DNA of 51,552 nt, from the IMG/VR virus record IMGVR_UViG_3300045911_000137, positions 1 through 51,552 of that record; one strand, given 5' to 3'. The notes under the pieces were generated by a model. That model did not search any database. It had not been told where the DNA came from and worked only from the letters and a program-made list of their open reading frames with translations. Source of the stretch: a virus. Shown in pieces: positions 16,199-25,226 of the stretch. Every line of letters starts with the position of its first letter. The stretch's first letter is position 1. Position numbers and translations under genes: made by a program.

Positions 16199-17302
16199 TT
16201 ATACTCTCAGTATTAGTGAAAGAGCCTCGCCTAGTTTGTTTGGTAAATCTGTAACGGTGCCGCCATGTGACCCCAATTGCACCGGTGAACTGCGGTTTGT
16301 GGTGTCGTCGAGACCTAATTGACCGAGGTCGTTACCTCCCCACGCCCATAGCGAACCGTCAGTTTTTTGAGCCAAAGTGTGAGAATAGCCACAAGAAACG
16401 TTTTTCCAATCGGTTAGTGTGCCTACTTGGACTGGAGAATTGCGGCTTGCGGTGTTACCGAGACCTAATTGACCGGAGGTATTATTTCCCCACGTCCAGA
16501 GTGTTCCATCAGTTTTGACTGCGGCGGAGTAATAAAGATTTCCGGCGGCAAGCGCCCAATTACTTAGTGTACCTACTTGCACCGGTGAACTGCGGTTTGT
16601 GGTGTCACCTAGACCTAATTCACTTAGTATATTACCTCCCCACGTCCAGAGTGTTCCATCGGTTTTGACTGCAACGGTGTGATAATAACCACCAGCAACC
16701 TGTTTCCAATTGGTTAGTGAACCTACTTGGACTGGTGAACTGCGGTTTGTGGTGTCGCCGAGACCTAGTTGACCGGAGGTATTATTTCCCCACGTCCAGA
16801 GTGTTCCATCGGTTTTGACTGCAACGGTGTGATAATAACCACCAGCAACCTGTTTCCAATCGGTTAGTGACCCTACTTGAACTGGAGAACTGCGGGTTGC
16901 GAGGTTACCAAGACCTAATTGACCGAAGTCATCCCACCCCCACGCCCAGAGTGTTCCATCGGTTTTGATTGCAAGGGTGTGAAAACCACCACAAGAAACG
17001 TTTTTCCAGTTGGTTAGTGAACCTACTTGGACTGGTGAACTGCGGTTTGTGAGGTCGTTGAGACCTAATTGACCGTAGTTATTGCGTCCCCATGCCCAGA
17101 GTGTTCCATTGGTTTTGACTGCAACGGTATGTGATTGACCGCAAGAAATGCTTTTCCAATCTGTTAGTGAACCTACTTGGACTGGAGAACTGCGGTCTGT
17201 GGTGTCATTGAGACCTAATTGACCGTAACCATTATATCCAAAACTGAAAATCTTGAAAGGAGGATTGTCAACGGATGCCCTAAAAAATCTATCTCGAATC
17301 AT
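16199..17302 (-). CDS. RCC1-repeat beta-propeller protein
   Basis: A 367-residue protein made almost wholly of six full RCC1 repeats of about 50 residues plus a partial seventh. Each has the form GQLGLxDxTNRSSPVQVG, then WK(Q/N)V, GxxHTxAxKTDGTLWxWG. The partial repeats at both ends would close a seven-bladed propeller. The repeats are also alike at DNA level (about 150-bp units), pointing to recent expansion or gene conversion. RCC1 propellers bind proteins or sugars. In phages they occur as tail-fibre or adhesin parts. Its position among tail-fibre-like genes supports a receptor-binding role. The start at ATG 17302 lies 4 bases from the preceding stop. Confidence 0.85.
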   Translation of the reverse strand: MIRDRFFRASVDNPPFKIFSFGYNGYGQLGLNDTTDRSSPVQVGSLTDWKSISCGQSHTVAVKTNGTLWAWGRNNYGQLGLNDLTNRSSPVQVGSLTNWKNVSCGGFHTLAIKTDGTLWAWGWDDFGQLGLGNLATRSSPVQVGSLTDWKQVAGGYYHTVAVKTDGTLWTWGNNTSGQLGLGDTTNRSSPVQVGSLTNWKQVAGGYYHTVAVKTDGTLWTWGGNILSELGLGDTTNRSSPVQVGTLSNWALAAGNLYYSAAVKTDGTLWTWGNNTSGQLGLGNTASRNSPVQVGTLTDWKNVSCGYSHTLAQKTDGSLWAWGGNDLGQLGLDDTTNRSSPVQLGSHGGTVTDLPNKLGEALSLILRV

Positions 17303-17305
17303 AAA

Positions 17306-18334
17306 TTATTGTCCCTTAAAACTAAGAACACCAAAAGTTCTACTACCGCTTACAATGGTTATAAACGATAGAATATCAATGGCCCCTGAAACCGACGAAA
17401 TCGAGGGTGCGGTATTTCCCGGCCACAAAATGGACGGGTGCCATGTAACAGTACGGGGACCATCATATCGACAAATTAAAGTTGTGCTTTTAGCAAACGA
17501 GTTGCTGGGAAACCCCGTTAAATTCACATACATACTGGTGCTCACTATTACATCATACACCGTGCCCAGCGATAGGTCTAAACTTAGAGTATTTGCAGAA
17601 AGTGAAGAACTTATTACTCGTTCTTCATAATTGGAAAATCGCACCGACCCGGTTAATGAACCCGTGACCGAACCAGAAATTACTGTAGGTATCGGCGACC
17701 AACTTGCGGTCAAGGCATATGAAGATGAAATGCCGGTTCGTGCCCAACTTGCGGTCAAGGCATATGAAGATGAAACAACGTTCGTTGGTGCCGGTGCCCA
17801 ACTTGAGGTCAAGGCATATGAAGATGAAACAACGTTCGTTGGTGCCGGTGCCCAACTTGCGGTCAAGGCATATGAAGATGATCGAGCGGTAGACGCGGTA
17901 CTACTAAACGAAGACGACACAACAGACCCGGTAATTGACCCGGTTACGATCATAGACCCCGATACTACCAAGCTACCTGTGATTGTTACAGTTGATACAT
18001 CATAATCATATGTAACGGTTTTGTCTGCGGGAAGACCGGAAAACACATATTTCACCCCGGGCGAAAAATTTACCGGGGCGTTATTGTTGGTACTCCTATA
18101 CACCACTTCACGAACTAATGATATGACACTCGTGGATGTAATATATCCGTAACCGGTTTCCCATTCGGCCGGATTGGCATCAGCATTGACAATGGTATAA
18201 AATGTTCTACTGCTAGTACCATAAGCAGATAAAAATGTTGAATAATTGTTGACCGAATCGGACAATATAAAATTGCCCAAACCGGTAGATGTTGACAATT
18301 GTTTAACCCGATCACGCAATACAGGTCGAGTCAT
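17306..18334 (-). CDS. Tail-fibre-like protein with SSSYALTASW repeats
   Basis: A 342-residue Ser/Thr-rich protein. After an N-terminal domain (about 1-115) comes a stretch with TGSLVVSGSMIVTGSITGSV and then four copies of SSSYALTASW separated by APAPTNVV-type linkers (about residues 150-220), and a beta-rich C-terminal domain (about 230-342). SSSYAL(T/N)A repeats are a known feature of phage fibre and structural proteins and may form trimeric beta-helical shafts. It overlaps its upstream neighbour by 4 bases and is followed immediately by the RCC1 gene. A fibre or fibre-adaptor function is likely. The exact attachment is unknown. Confidence 0.75.
   Translation of the reverse strand: MTRPVLRDRVKQLSTSTGLGNFILSDSVNNYSTFLSAYGTSSRTFYTIVNADANPAEWETGYGYITSTSVISLVREVVYRSTNNNAPVNFSPGVKYVFSGLPADKTVTYDYDVSTVTITGSLVVSGSMIVTGSITGSVVSSSFSSTASTARSSSYALTASWAPAPTNVVSSSYALTSSWAPAPTNVVSSSYALTASWARTGISSSYALTASWSPIPTVISGSVTGSLTGSVRFSNYEERVISSSLSANTLSLDLSLGTVYDVIVSTSMYVNLTGFPSNSFAKSTTLICRYDGPRTVTWHPSILWPGNTAPSISSVSGAIDILSFITIVSGSRTFGVLSFKGQ
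17700..17881 (-). repeat. Four near-identical coding repeats in the fibre gene
   Basis: The plus-strand sequence CAACTTGCGGTCAAGGCATA recurs at about 17700, 17745, 17799 and 17853, one copy with a single-base change. The spacings are 45, 54 and 54 bases (15, 18 and 18 codons), so repeats stay in frame. They encode the SSSYALTASW units. This near identity at DNA level suggests recent duplication or recombination-driven length variation of a fibre shaft. Confidence 0.9.
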
Positions 18335-19434
18335 GGTAACGAACTCCCGGTATAATTCGAAGTAGTATCTAGAAACGATCCAAATGTCCAGTGCCTATCA
18401 ACAATGTGTTGATTGGTCGTTTTCCCCGCCGAAACCAATTCATTCGACGCATGACGAGACAATAATAAATCTTTAGGCGTTATCTCTGAATCATCAATCA
18501 ATGTATAGACGGAATTATCGAATTCGTCAACTGAACGTACATATAACTTTGACCGATATATTTGTCCGGCGAAAGTTTGTAAATTTTGATATTCTACATC
18601 CACATATGAACGAGTATAATTGGTAATCGCAAAAACGGAACTTCCGGTATACGAAATTTTATAATCGTTGGTGATGATTGGATCAAACGAATTTGTTAAA
18701 TTCAATGACGAAGAGATGATCGCGGTACTTTTATTCAATACATCAACGACCGATCCTGTGAATGATTGTGCATTGTAATTAAATTGTACAATACCATTGC
18801 CTATGGCCGACGATTTAAATTCATTCGTTGTATCTTGTAATTGAACCGCATAATATACAGATTTCTCTCTTTGAGGAACTATAATTGGATATGCTAACAA
18901 ACTGCCGCCACCGGTATACTCAACGAGATCGGCCACCGCCGTCTTATACGGAGCCAACCGTTCATTAACTTGAATGGTCGGTTTGGTATAGGTTCTAATA
19001 CGAGTATTGGGTAATCTAGTTGGATCAATAATAATACTGCGCGACCATCGAACGTTGTATACACCAATAAATTCGTCTGGAGGAACAACGCCGTTTATAT
19101 CACGTGCTACCTGCCCCAAGATGATCAATGTTGCCGGGCCGGGCGGCGTATCTTCATAAACTTCCACCGACACAATACGAGAAAGACCCTCTAAATAATT
19201 TTTAATGGGCCGAGTATATATGGGATTACCGTTGACATCTAAAATTTCAATCAATAATTGGGTGGAATTGACCAACCACTTTGTACCGTCAATTAAAAAC
19301 GCATTTTTTCCCGATGTAAATACATCAGGAAATTCTGAAATATTAAAATATATTGAATTTTTATCGGTATCCTCAATCCAAACTCGATATTTTTGAAGAT
19401 CCTGTAAAAATGTTCTGTTGGGGATTAGTGGCAT
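18331..19434 (-). CDS. Putative tail/baseplate structural protein
   Basis: The start is set at ATG 19434 (MPLIPNRTFLQDLQKY). A longer frame begins only with TTG. No strong ribosome binding site is visible, which is unusual here. The 367-residue product is beta-rich with VNSTQLLIEILDVNGNPIY, GVYNVRWSRSIIIDPTRLPN and FAITNYTRSYVDVEYQNLQ, and has Tyr/Arg-rich strands typical of phage tail assemblies. I do not recognise a specific family. The location directly before the SSSYALTASW fibre gene suggests a fibre connector or baseplate-peripheral protein. The 59-base gap before it holds a plus-strand TATAAATA. Confidence 0.7.
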   Translation of the reverse strand: MPLIPNRTFLQDLQKYRVWIEDTDKNSIYFNISEFPDVFTSGKNAFLIDGTKWLVNSTQLLIEILDVNGNPIYTRPIKNYLEGLSRIVSVEVYEDTPPGPATLIILGQVARDINGVVPPDEFIGVYNVRWSRSIIIDPTRLPNTRIRTYTKPTIQVNERLAPYKTAVADLVEYTGGGSLLAYPIIVPQREKSVYYAVQLQDTTNEFKSSAIGNGIVQFNYNAQSFTGSVVDVLNKSTAIISSSLNLTNSFDPIITNDYKISYTGSSVFAITNYTRSYVDVEYQNLQTFAGQIYRSKLYVRSVDEFDNSVYTLIDDSEITPKDLLLSRHASNELVSAGKTTNQHIVDRHWTFGSFLDTTSNYTGSSLP

Positions 19435-19493
19435 CGATGTATAAAATAAAAGAAGACTTCTATAAATATCACTTTTATAGGCAATTTTCAAGA

Positions 19494-22400
19494 TTAGACG
19501 GAAATGTAGGAGAACCCATCCTCTCGTTTGATTTCAATCAGACTGTCGGCAATATCTCGGACCACATCCAAGTGACTGATCAGTATAATAAAGTCAAATT
19601 GCGTCTTCAGCAGATTGAACATCATAAACATAGATGACAAATTTTCGCTGTCAAGCACACCCAATCCCTCGTCAATGACGAGGAAGTTGGATTTTGGTAG
19701 ATTACTAACTGACATTAAAGCAACCCGAATCGCCAAACTACTAATGAATTTTTCCATGCCCGACGCCAGCTCCAGCGGCCAGGTACGGTCGTCGTCATAA
19801 ATAATCTTACCATTGATGTTCTTGCCGTCCACTTCCAATGCAACCGTGAACTCAACTATCTGTGATAAAATATTGTTGACTTGGGTTTGTAGTTCCGGGA
19901 TTACCGTAGCAATGAGATGATACGGAAGCCCATCTCGGCCAATTACCGATAAATAGGTTTCGTAAGCTTCGTATGTCTCCTCAAGCTCCTCGGCTTCCTT
20001 AATACGGCTCTTTAGATCGTCGCGCTGACGCTTTAATACAGCCAGTTCTGCATATGACTTCTGATACGCATCTTCCAATAATTTAAGCTCTCGCTGGTAA
20101 GATGCCCGAGTTTGTACTTGTTCTTCTATGGCCCGTTCTAATAAGCGGTTTTTTTCAATAGAAGTATTGTTAGCCATATACTTCTTGTATAAATCCATCT
20201 TACGATGGAGTTCACTATCGCAGTTGGCCTGATCGGTTCTTAACTGTTCTCGTTCGAGCCGAGCCAGTGAACTCTTGTGTTGTGCATCAGAAATTTGCTG
20301 TTTTAATAGAGTAATTTGATTATATTGTTTTGCAGCCTCTTGGGTTGTTTCCAAAAACGACGAACAGTTTTGTATATCCGCGAGAACGGATTCGAGATCA
20401 GAATGTAACCGTTCTAAAATTGACGCCGTTTTTTGAGCGTCTTTTACGAACACATTATTTACGCAATATTCACAGTTCGGATCATATTCGTGCTCTTTAA
20501 GCTTATCAAGCTTTTCCTTTTTGTTTTGAATGTCTACCAGCAAAGTCTTTCTTTTACCGTCGAGCGCGATCAATGTCTTCTCTGACTTGTTTCGCTTTTC
20601 TATAATGGATTCAATACTCGTAATATCAGGTAGATTGCTTAACTCCTGGGTCAGTTGCAATAATACGGCGTTTCTCTGATCAATCATATGATCAACTTGA
20701 ACAATTTTTGTGGAGAGTTGAGAAAGCTTATTTTGTATTATTTGTAATTCTTGTTCTATATCACTAATATTTTTGAGTTTAGCCAGTTCAGGATCAATCG
20801 GTAATTTTTGGCTATTTAGTAATTCGATCTCGGTTATACAGCCCTCGACTTTGTTTTTGATATTCGTAATTGATGTTTCACTTTTTTTGCACGTTTCTTC
20901 GTATACATCAATATCGCGTTGGAGGTCTGCTAACCTCTGTGTGAAATCATCTTTCTTGAAAGTTTTTAGTGCGCCGGCCACCTCTTTAATTTCATCAGAT
21001 GCTATCGTAAACAGTCTGTCAAAAATGGTAAGACCGATAAACTGACTGAGCAGTTCTTTACGATCACTCTGACCCGTATCAATGAACAAACTATTTTGAT
21101 TTTGTACAGAAAGTGTAGTCAATACAAAGTCTTCATATGTTCCTACATAAGAACGAATGTTAGCATTGGTATTGCGTCGGTCTTCCCCATTTAATGATGT
21201 AATTTTGTCATCATCGTCTTTACGATAAAAATTAACATCTACCTTCACATCACCGTTCTTTTTTCTGGTGCCGGTTCGTTCAATCACATAACGCTTGTTC
21301 TCAATATCTATTTCTAGCTCACATGAAAAAATGTTACGACGAGTATTCATAATGTGACTACCCTTGAAGGCTCGAGGCGTCTTGTCGTATAGAGCGAAAC
21401 ACATAGCGTCAAATGCCGAGGTCTTACCGGTGGCATTTGGACTGAATACGCCGTATAATCCTTCCATACCATCAAATTTAATTTCATTACCTTCTCCATA
21501 CGAGAATAGGTTGTCAAACTTGAGATGGATGGGACGCCAAGTAATATTCTTGGGAAGTTCTTCATCACCAATCAACATATTGGTTTTTGTGTTCACATCC
21601 AAGACTTTCTGAATCACATCTGTTGAAATATTTGGATAGTGTTCTTCAATATATTTCTTGATAATACCATTCTGGTGACTGATATCCGTGATATTATCAA
21701 TGGCGCTCTTCTGCACCGAAGACGACCGTGCCGTTTTCTTGACCAACTTGTTTACACTGAGTTCCACGACATTATGCTTTTTTCTAATTGCCGATATTGC
21801 CTTCTTGATAAAGCTGGCATCAACATCGTCCACAAATATACGAAGACGAACATTCTTGGGGAAGTGTGAAGTTACGGGCATGGTCTTAGAATCTATTGTA
21901 ATAGTACAATAGCCATAATCGTTTGGAACTTCTACATATTCCACGATAGACGACGACGACACATCCCACACAAAGAACCCATGATTTTGAAGAGACTCGC
22001 CGTGGTTCTGTTGTATCAAACTACCTGGATAAGCAATCTCGGGTATTCCCGGGGCCTTCCGCTGAAGAATTTGCATCTTGTGAATATCACCGAGCAATAC
22101 CATATCATAACCATTAAAAGTCTCAACTGTGACTTTGCTGGTTACTGGGTATCCTAGATCGGTCTGTGCTTTGTTTACTGGTGCATGATACAGTGCAATT
22201 TTTGGTCTATTATCCATATCATCGACCGACGGCCAATCTGATGGATCACCAATAATTGAATGCACAGCAAACTGAACATCGGCGAAACTATACACTCCTG
22301 ACTCTCGTAGATAATGCAATCTTTCATGACCAAGATTATCTACAATAGGAGTAAGCGCGTCCAAACGGTGCGGATTTGCAAGATTGAGATCGTGATTACC

Positions 22401-22679
22401 AGCAATAATGATGGTATCGGTTTTATCGGCCAGCGACTTCAAAAAGTCTGATGCTACTCGTACCATCTCTGGACTCATATCGGTCTTTGCGTGAACAATG
22501 TCACCTGCAACCACAATCACCGACTCTCGTAAATCTCTATTATCAAGCAAACCATAAAGTGTCTTAAACACTTGATCATATTCTTGATGTCTTTTAAACA
22601 GACGAATATGAATGTCTGCCAAGTGTAAGATATTTTTTACATTCTTCAGCTTAGTATTTACTATAAACTTTTCGCTCAT
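19494..22679 (-). CDS. gp47-gp46: gp47-gp46 fusion: Mre11-type nuclease joined to Rad50-type ATPase
   Basis: A 1061-residue single chain. Residues 1 to about 365 are an Mre11/SbcD/gp47 phosphodiesterase: HLADIHI (19-25), VVAGDIVH (56-63), IIAGNHD (91-97), LYHAP (163-167), and LLGDIHK (195-201), where the usual GHxH is GDIH. Residues about 380-1061 are a Rad50/SbcC/gp46 ATPase: Walker A SPNATGKTS (413-421), coiled coil, zinc hook CEYC (736-739), second coiled coil, signature LASGMEKF (971-978), Walker B FLVIDEGLGVLD (999-1010) and H-loop ISHLD. T4 makes gp47 and gp46 as separate proteins that process DNA ends for recombination-dependent replication. Here the order nuclease then ATPase equals the T4 gene order, so a read-through fusion is plausible. 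The frame is clean with no stop. It overlaps the primase gene by 4 bases. Confidence 0.95.
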   Translation of the reverse strand: MSEKFIVNTKLKNVKNILHLADIHIRLFKRHQEYDQVFKTLYGLLDNRDLRESVIVVAGDIVHAKTDMSPEMVRVASDFLKSLADKTDTIIIAGNHDLNLANPHRLDALTPIVDNLGHERLHYLRESGVYSFADVQFAVHSIIGDPSDWPSVDDMDNRPKIALYHAPVNKAQTDLGYPVTSKVTVETFNGYDMVLLGDIHKMQILQRKAPGIPEIAYPGSLIQQNHGESLQNHGFFVWDVSSSSIVEYVEVPNDYGYCTITIDSKTMPVTSHFPKNVRLRIFVDDVDASFIKKAISAIRKKHNVVELSVNKLVKKTARSSSVQKSAIDNITDISHQNGIIKKYIEEHYPNISTDVIQKVLDVNTKTNMLIGDEELPKNITWRPIHLKFDNLFSYGEGNEIKFDGMEGLYGVFSPNATGKTSAFDAMCFALYDKTPRAFKGSHIMNTRRNIFSCELEIDIENKRYVIERTGTRKKNGDVKVDVNFYRKDDDDKITSLNGEDRRNTNANIRSYVGTYEDFVLTTLSVQNQNSLFIDTGQSDRKELLSQFIGLTIFDRLFTIASDEIKEVAGALKTFKKDDFTQRLADLQRDIDVYEETCKKSETSITNIKNKVEGCITEIELLNSQKLPIDPELAKLKNISDIEQELQIIQNKLSQLSTKIVQVDHMIDQRNAVLLQLTQELSNLPDITSIESIIEKRNKSEKTLIALDGKRKTLLVDIQNKKEKLDKLKEHEYDPNCEYCVNNVFVKDAQKTASILERLHSDLESVLADIQNCSSFLETTQEAAKQYNQITLLKQQISDAQHKSSLARLEREQLRTDQANCDSELHRKMDLYKKYMANNTSIEKNRLLERAIEEQVQTRASYQRELKLLEDAYQKSYAELAVLKRQRDDLKSRIKEAEELEETYEAYETYLSVIGRDGLPYHLIATVIPELQTQVNNILSQIVEFTVALEVDGKNINGKIIYDDDRTWPLELASGMEKFISSLAIRVALMSVSNLPKSNFLVIDEGLGVLDSENLSSMFMMFNLLKTQFDFIILISHLDVVRDIADSLIEIKREDGFSYISV

Positions 22680-23584
22680 GAAAGTATCCGTAGCTTCACC
22701 AAGTCAGTGAAGGAAAGCAACTTAGCATCTTTGATAAGTTGTGTCATTTCCAAAAACCCGATCTCTGAAGGGTCTTTGTCGGTCAACGATACGATATATA
22801 CGTTTCGGCCGTTCTGCAAAAGCGTCTGTGCATGATCCAGCGTAGACTTAATAGCATCGGTGTCCAACGCAAGATATATATCACGAACATTATATTCAAT
22901 AATACGAGACATCAACCGCGTGGGTATTTGTTTGCCGAGTAGTGGAATGGCATTTCGTTTAATTGCCATTGCATCATACACACCTTCACATAGTACAATA
23001 GGATATTCCCAATTGATGCTATTCTCGAATATTACTGTATTTTTGCTTACTTGTGGATTCTTATACTTCATTCCATCTTCATAAAAACTACGACCAACAA
23101 AATAGTTGAGTTTGTTGTCTGCATCATATGAAGGAACAATAATACGATTTTGATATTGACCCTCAAAACAATACCCAATACGATATCGCAATATATCAGA
23201 TGCAGTCAACCCTCGATCTAATACATACTTTAAAGCATGCCGATAATCAATGCGAGCGAGTGGCTCATACAGAGGATGATATTCTTTCGGAAGAGATAAA
23301 TTCGTTACAACCGTATCATTATGAACTAACGGGATGTCTTCCTGTAAAATTCTTGACAGTTCGGCGATTTGTTCTTTGGAACAATCTAGTTTTCTAAACA
23401 GCGAAAGCAGTCTTCGACCCGAAGAATTACACACCCAACAATGCCAAGCACCTTTATTCAAGTTAATTGCTAACTTTGGATTATGATGGTGGCAAAAGGG
23501 GCACAACCAATAATATTCACTGTTGGCGTGCCTCTTGTGTGGTCCTAAAATATTGTCGAGTAGATAGATGATTTCATGTTGCAT
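22676..23584 (-). CDS. gp61: DNA primase, T4 gp61/DnaG type
   Basis: The start is placed at ATG 23584 (MQHEIIYLLDN), giving 302 residues. An earlier TTG is possible and neither has a strong ribosome binding site. A CHC2-type zinc finger is formed by CPFC (28-31) and CWVC (49-52). The catalytic Toprim part has RIIVPSYDADNKLNYFVGRS, then IVLCEGVYDAMAI with the conserved Glu, and IYLALDTDA with the DxD pair. The size is close to T4 gp61 (342). It would synthesise RNA primers for lagging-strand replication with the helicase gp41, which is not in this window. It lies directly upstream of the gp47-gp46 fusion, a replication/recombination pair. Confidence 0.9.
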   Translation of the reverse strand: MQHEIIYLLDNILGPHKRHANSEYYWLCPFCHHHNPKLAINLNKGAWHCWVCNSSGRRLLSLFRKLDCSKEQIAELSRILQEDIPLVHNDTVVTNLSLPKEYHPLYEPLARIDYRHALKYVLDRGLTASDILRYRIGYCFEGQYQNRIIVPSYDADNKLNYFVGRSFYEDGMKYKNPQVSKNTVIFENSINWEYPIVLCEGVYDAMAIKRNAIPLLGKQIPTRLMSRIIEYNVRDIYLALDTDAIKSTLDHAQTLLQNGRNVYIVSLTDKDPSEIGFLEMTQLIKDAKLLSFTDLVKLRILS

Positions 23585-23623
23585 ATGATACAAGATAACC
23601 CATTAGGTGAATTTAGTCAAGTA

Positions 23624-24100
23624 TCAACGACGTCGGCCACCGGCTAATCTGAATGCAACTTCTTTACTCAAATGTTCGGGCAATTTTTTTAGCCATTTTA
23701 GTAAAATCAAAAAGTCTTCTTCTGAAAGACTGCCTTTCATATTGTTGGCAAATCTGGAGATGACTTGAATATTTTCTCTGGTGGATGGTCCTCCCCTGGA
23801 AATGGGGATAATGTGGTCATATACAATGTTTTCAATAGTGAGCGACCGACCTGTATACCGACACTCGGTTCCGTAAGCTTCGTGGGTAAGTTCACGAATA
23901 TCATCAAGCGTAATAGTGCAATCTACTTCAGCTTCAGCGGAACGCTTTTTCATAGCGGTAAGGGCCGCCGAGGTCTTTCGCATTAACTTTTTAGCCTTGA
24001 CCTCTACATTTCGTTTATGAACAGTCTTGAGCTTCTCAATGAACTTAAGCTCCCAACCTGAGACTTTCTTTTTTCTGGTCGGCCCTTTGTGTTTTCGCAT
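23624..24100 (-). CDS. HNH endonuclease, likely free-standing homing type
   Basis: A 158-residue basic protein. The N-terminal 60 residues are Lys/Arg-rich. The HNH core spans about residues 78-130: CRYTGRSLTIENIVYDHIIP (catalytic DH), then ISRGGPSTRENIQVISRFAN with the structural Asn and NNMKGSLSEEDF, matching the HNH (ICP-like/5-methylcytosine endonuclease-like) pattern. The ATG at 24100 has AGGAA upstream. It lies between the glycosyltransferase gene and the primase gene, a usual place for phage homing endonucleases that spread by cutting homologous sites next to conserved genes. Alternatively it could be a nicking nuclease used in DNA packaging or degradation. Confidence 0.85.
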   Translation of the reverse strand: MRKHKGPTRKKKVSGWELKFIEKLKTVHKRNVEVKAKKLMRKTSAALTAMKKRSAEAEVDCTITLDDIRELTHEAYGTECRYTGRSLTIENIVYDHIIPISRGGPSTRENIQVISRFANNMKGSLSEEDFLILLKWLKKLPEHLSKEVAFRLAGGRRR

Positions 24101-24118
24101 AGCATTTCCTAATAAAAT

Positions 24119-24889
24119 CTACAAGATACAATTATAATAATTATTTCGTTCTCTTATGCTCACTCGCAATGGATCATCAAGTTGTCGAGACACTCGTTTT
24201 ATACTAAACAAAGAATCAACATTATACATACCATATACAGGTTCACCCCGTATAATTTGATCTACTATATCGATAGTAGCCGGTGATCCCCCAATCCATT
24301 CACACCATGTAATTGGCAATCCTTTATAGATGTGGTTCGGTGATAACATGGTGGGAAATATGGATTCTTCTTCACACGCCTGTAACATTAATTCAAAATC
24401 AAAGTTTAAATTTTTTAATGTTTGAATGAGATCACACATGATAGATTTTTTTAAAAATACGCCTTCTATTTGTGATGTGTATGGATGCAGTCCCGTCTGT
24501 GCCGATAATTCCATAACCCTACCATATTGGCTACCATATTGGTGACTACAATTATCGGTCTGCTGTATACCACAATCAAATTGTTTCATGTAATCATATG
24601 CGCCGGTTCTAAAAAATAATTCATTTGATGATAACATGCAAATATATTCAAATTCATAATCTTGTACAGTTAAAAAATTTGATACATGTACACCGAACAT
24701 TGAGTGTCCCCACTGAGTTGGATATCGATTGGGGTTAGTTATGGCATTATCAAATTCAAATTTGCCAATTTGTTCATTACAATGTAGTACAATCTCACAA
24801 TTTGGATTAAAATAATGAATATTTTTAATTTGATCTTCAACTACATCCGGACACTCATGTACGAGAATGGAAAAAATTATATTTTTCAT
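24119..24889 (-). CDS. Putative glycosyltransferase (GT14-like)
   Basis: A 256-residue protein starting MKNIIFSILVHECPDVVEDQ. The opening strand (IIFSILVHECPDVV, then NPNCEIVLHC), the middle segment YICMLSSNELFFRTGAYDYM, where an SxNE/D-type motif occupies the place of the metal site, and GVFLKKSIMCDL resemble core-2/GT14-like or related marine phage glycosyltransferases. A canonical DxD motif is absent, so activity is less certain than for the other three glycosyltransferase-like genes. No clear ribosome binding site is seen. It sits alone between gene remnants upstream and the HNH endonuclease downstream. Confidence 0.55.
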   Translation of the reverse strand: MKNIIFSILVHECPDVVEDQIKNIHYFNPNCEIVLHCNEQIGKFEFDNAITNPNRYPTQWGHSMFGVHVSNFLTVQDYEFEYICMLSSNELFFRTGAYDYMKQFDCGIQQTDNCSHQYGSQYGRVMELSAQTGLHPYTSQIEGVFLKKSIMCDLIQTLKNLNFDFELMLQACEEESIFPTMLSPNHIYKGLPITWCEWIGGSPATIDIVDQIIRGEPVYGMYNVDSLFSIKRVSRQLDDPLRVSIRERNNYYNCIL

Positions 24890-24907
24890 AGTTACATTGT
24901 CGGCAGA

Positions 24908-25156
24908 TTATTTTGTTTTAATGACTTTGATTGCTGCTTTTTTTGCAGGGTGATCATCATCATATTTTAGAGCACTTTTAACTAAAATGTCATTACCGGT
25001 TTCTGGATTCTCGATTTTCTTGTTTAGTACATCGGTGTCTGATTCCAAACTACCCGTAAGTCGTTCATATTCCTACGGAGAACCCTTTATTATTTTACGT
25101 AAATAGTCTAACACCGACATTTCTTTATTTTCAATTAATAATCTAAGTTTGATCAC
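24908..25156 (-). pseudogene. Broken small gene with in-frame TAG, carries IENPETGNDI module
   Basis: Reading on the minus strand from GTG 25156 (GGAG eight bases upstream), 27 codons (IKLRLLIENKEMSVLDYLRK...) end in TAG at 25075-25073. The same frame then continues for 54 codons (from EYERLTGSLESDTDV) to TAA at 24910-24908. The second part contains KKIENPETGNDILVKSALKY, clearly related to the IRNPETDNDILVKTAL motifs of the large protein at 8175-11333. The first part resembles the start of the adjacent remnant at 25227-25370. One nonsense change in an otherwise intact frame suggests a pseudogene. TAG is used as a normal stop elsewhere, so recoding is unlikely. Apart from these remnants, the 473 bases between 24900 and 25373 hold only the terminator noted below. 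Confidence 0.65.
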
Positions 25157-25226
25157 TGGATAACTCCGGAATCAACACGTCGTTCAAATAAAATATGAGA
25201 GTCTCCAATTATAACGGCCCAGACTC

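Noticed and set aside
16250-17230. 150-bp repeats as a possible non-coding array
   Set aside because: They encode regular RCC1 blades in one open frame.
17700-17881. Possible CRISPR-like repeat array
   Set aside because: The repeats are inside an open reading frame, spaced by multiples of three bases, encode SSSYALTASW units, and the intervening segments are themselves similar.
24908-25156. Stop-codon recoding of TAG to an amino acid
   Set aside because: Other clear genes, such as the UV endonuclease, end with TAG, so TAG works as a stop in this genome.
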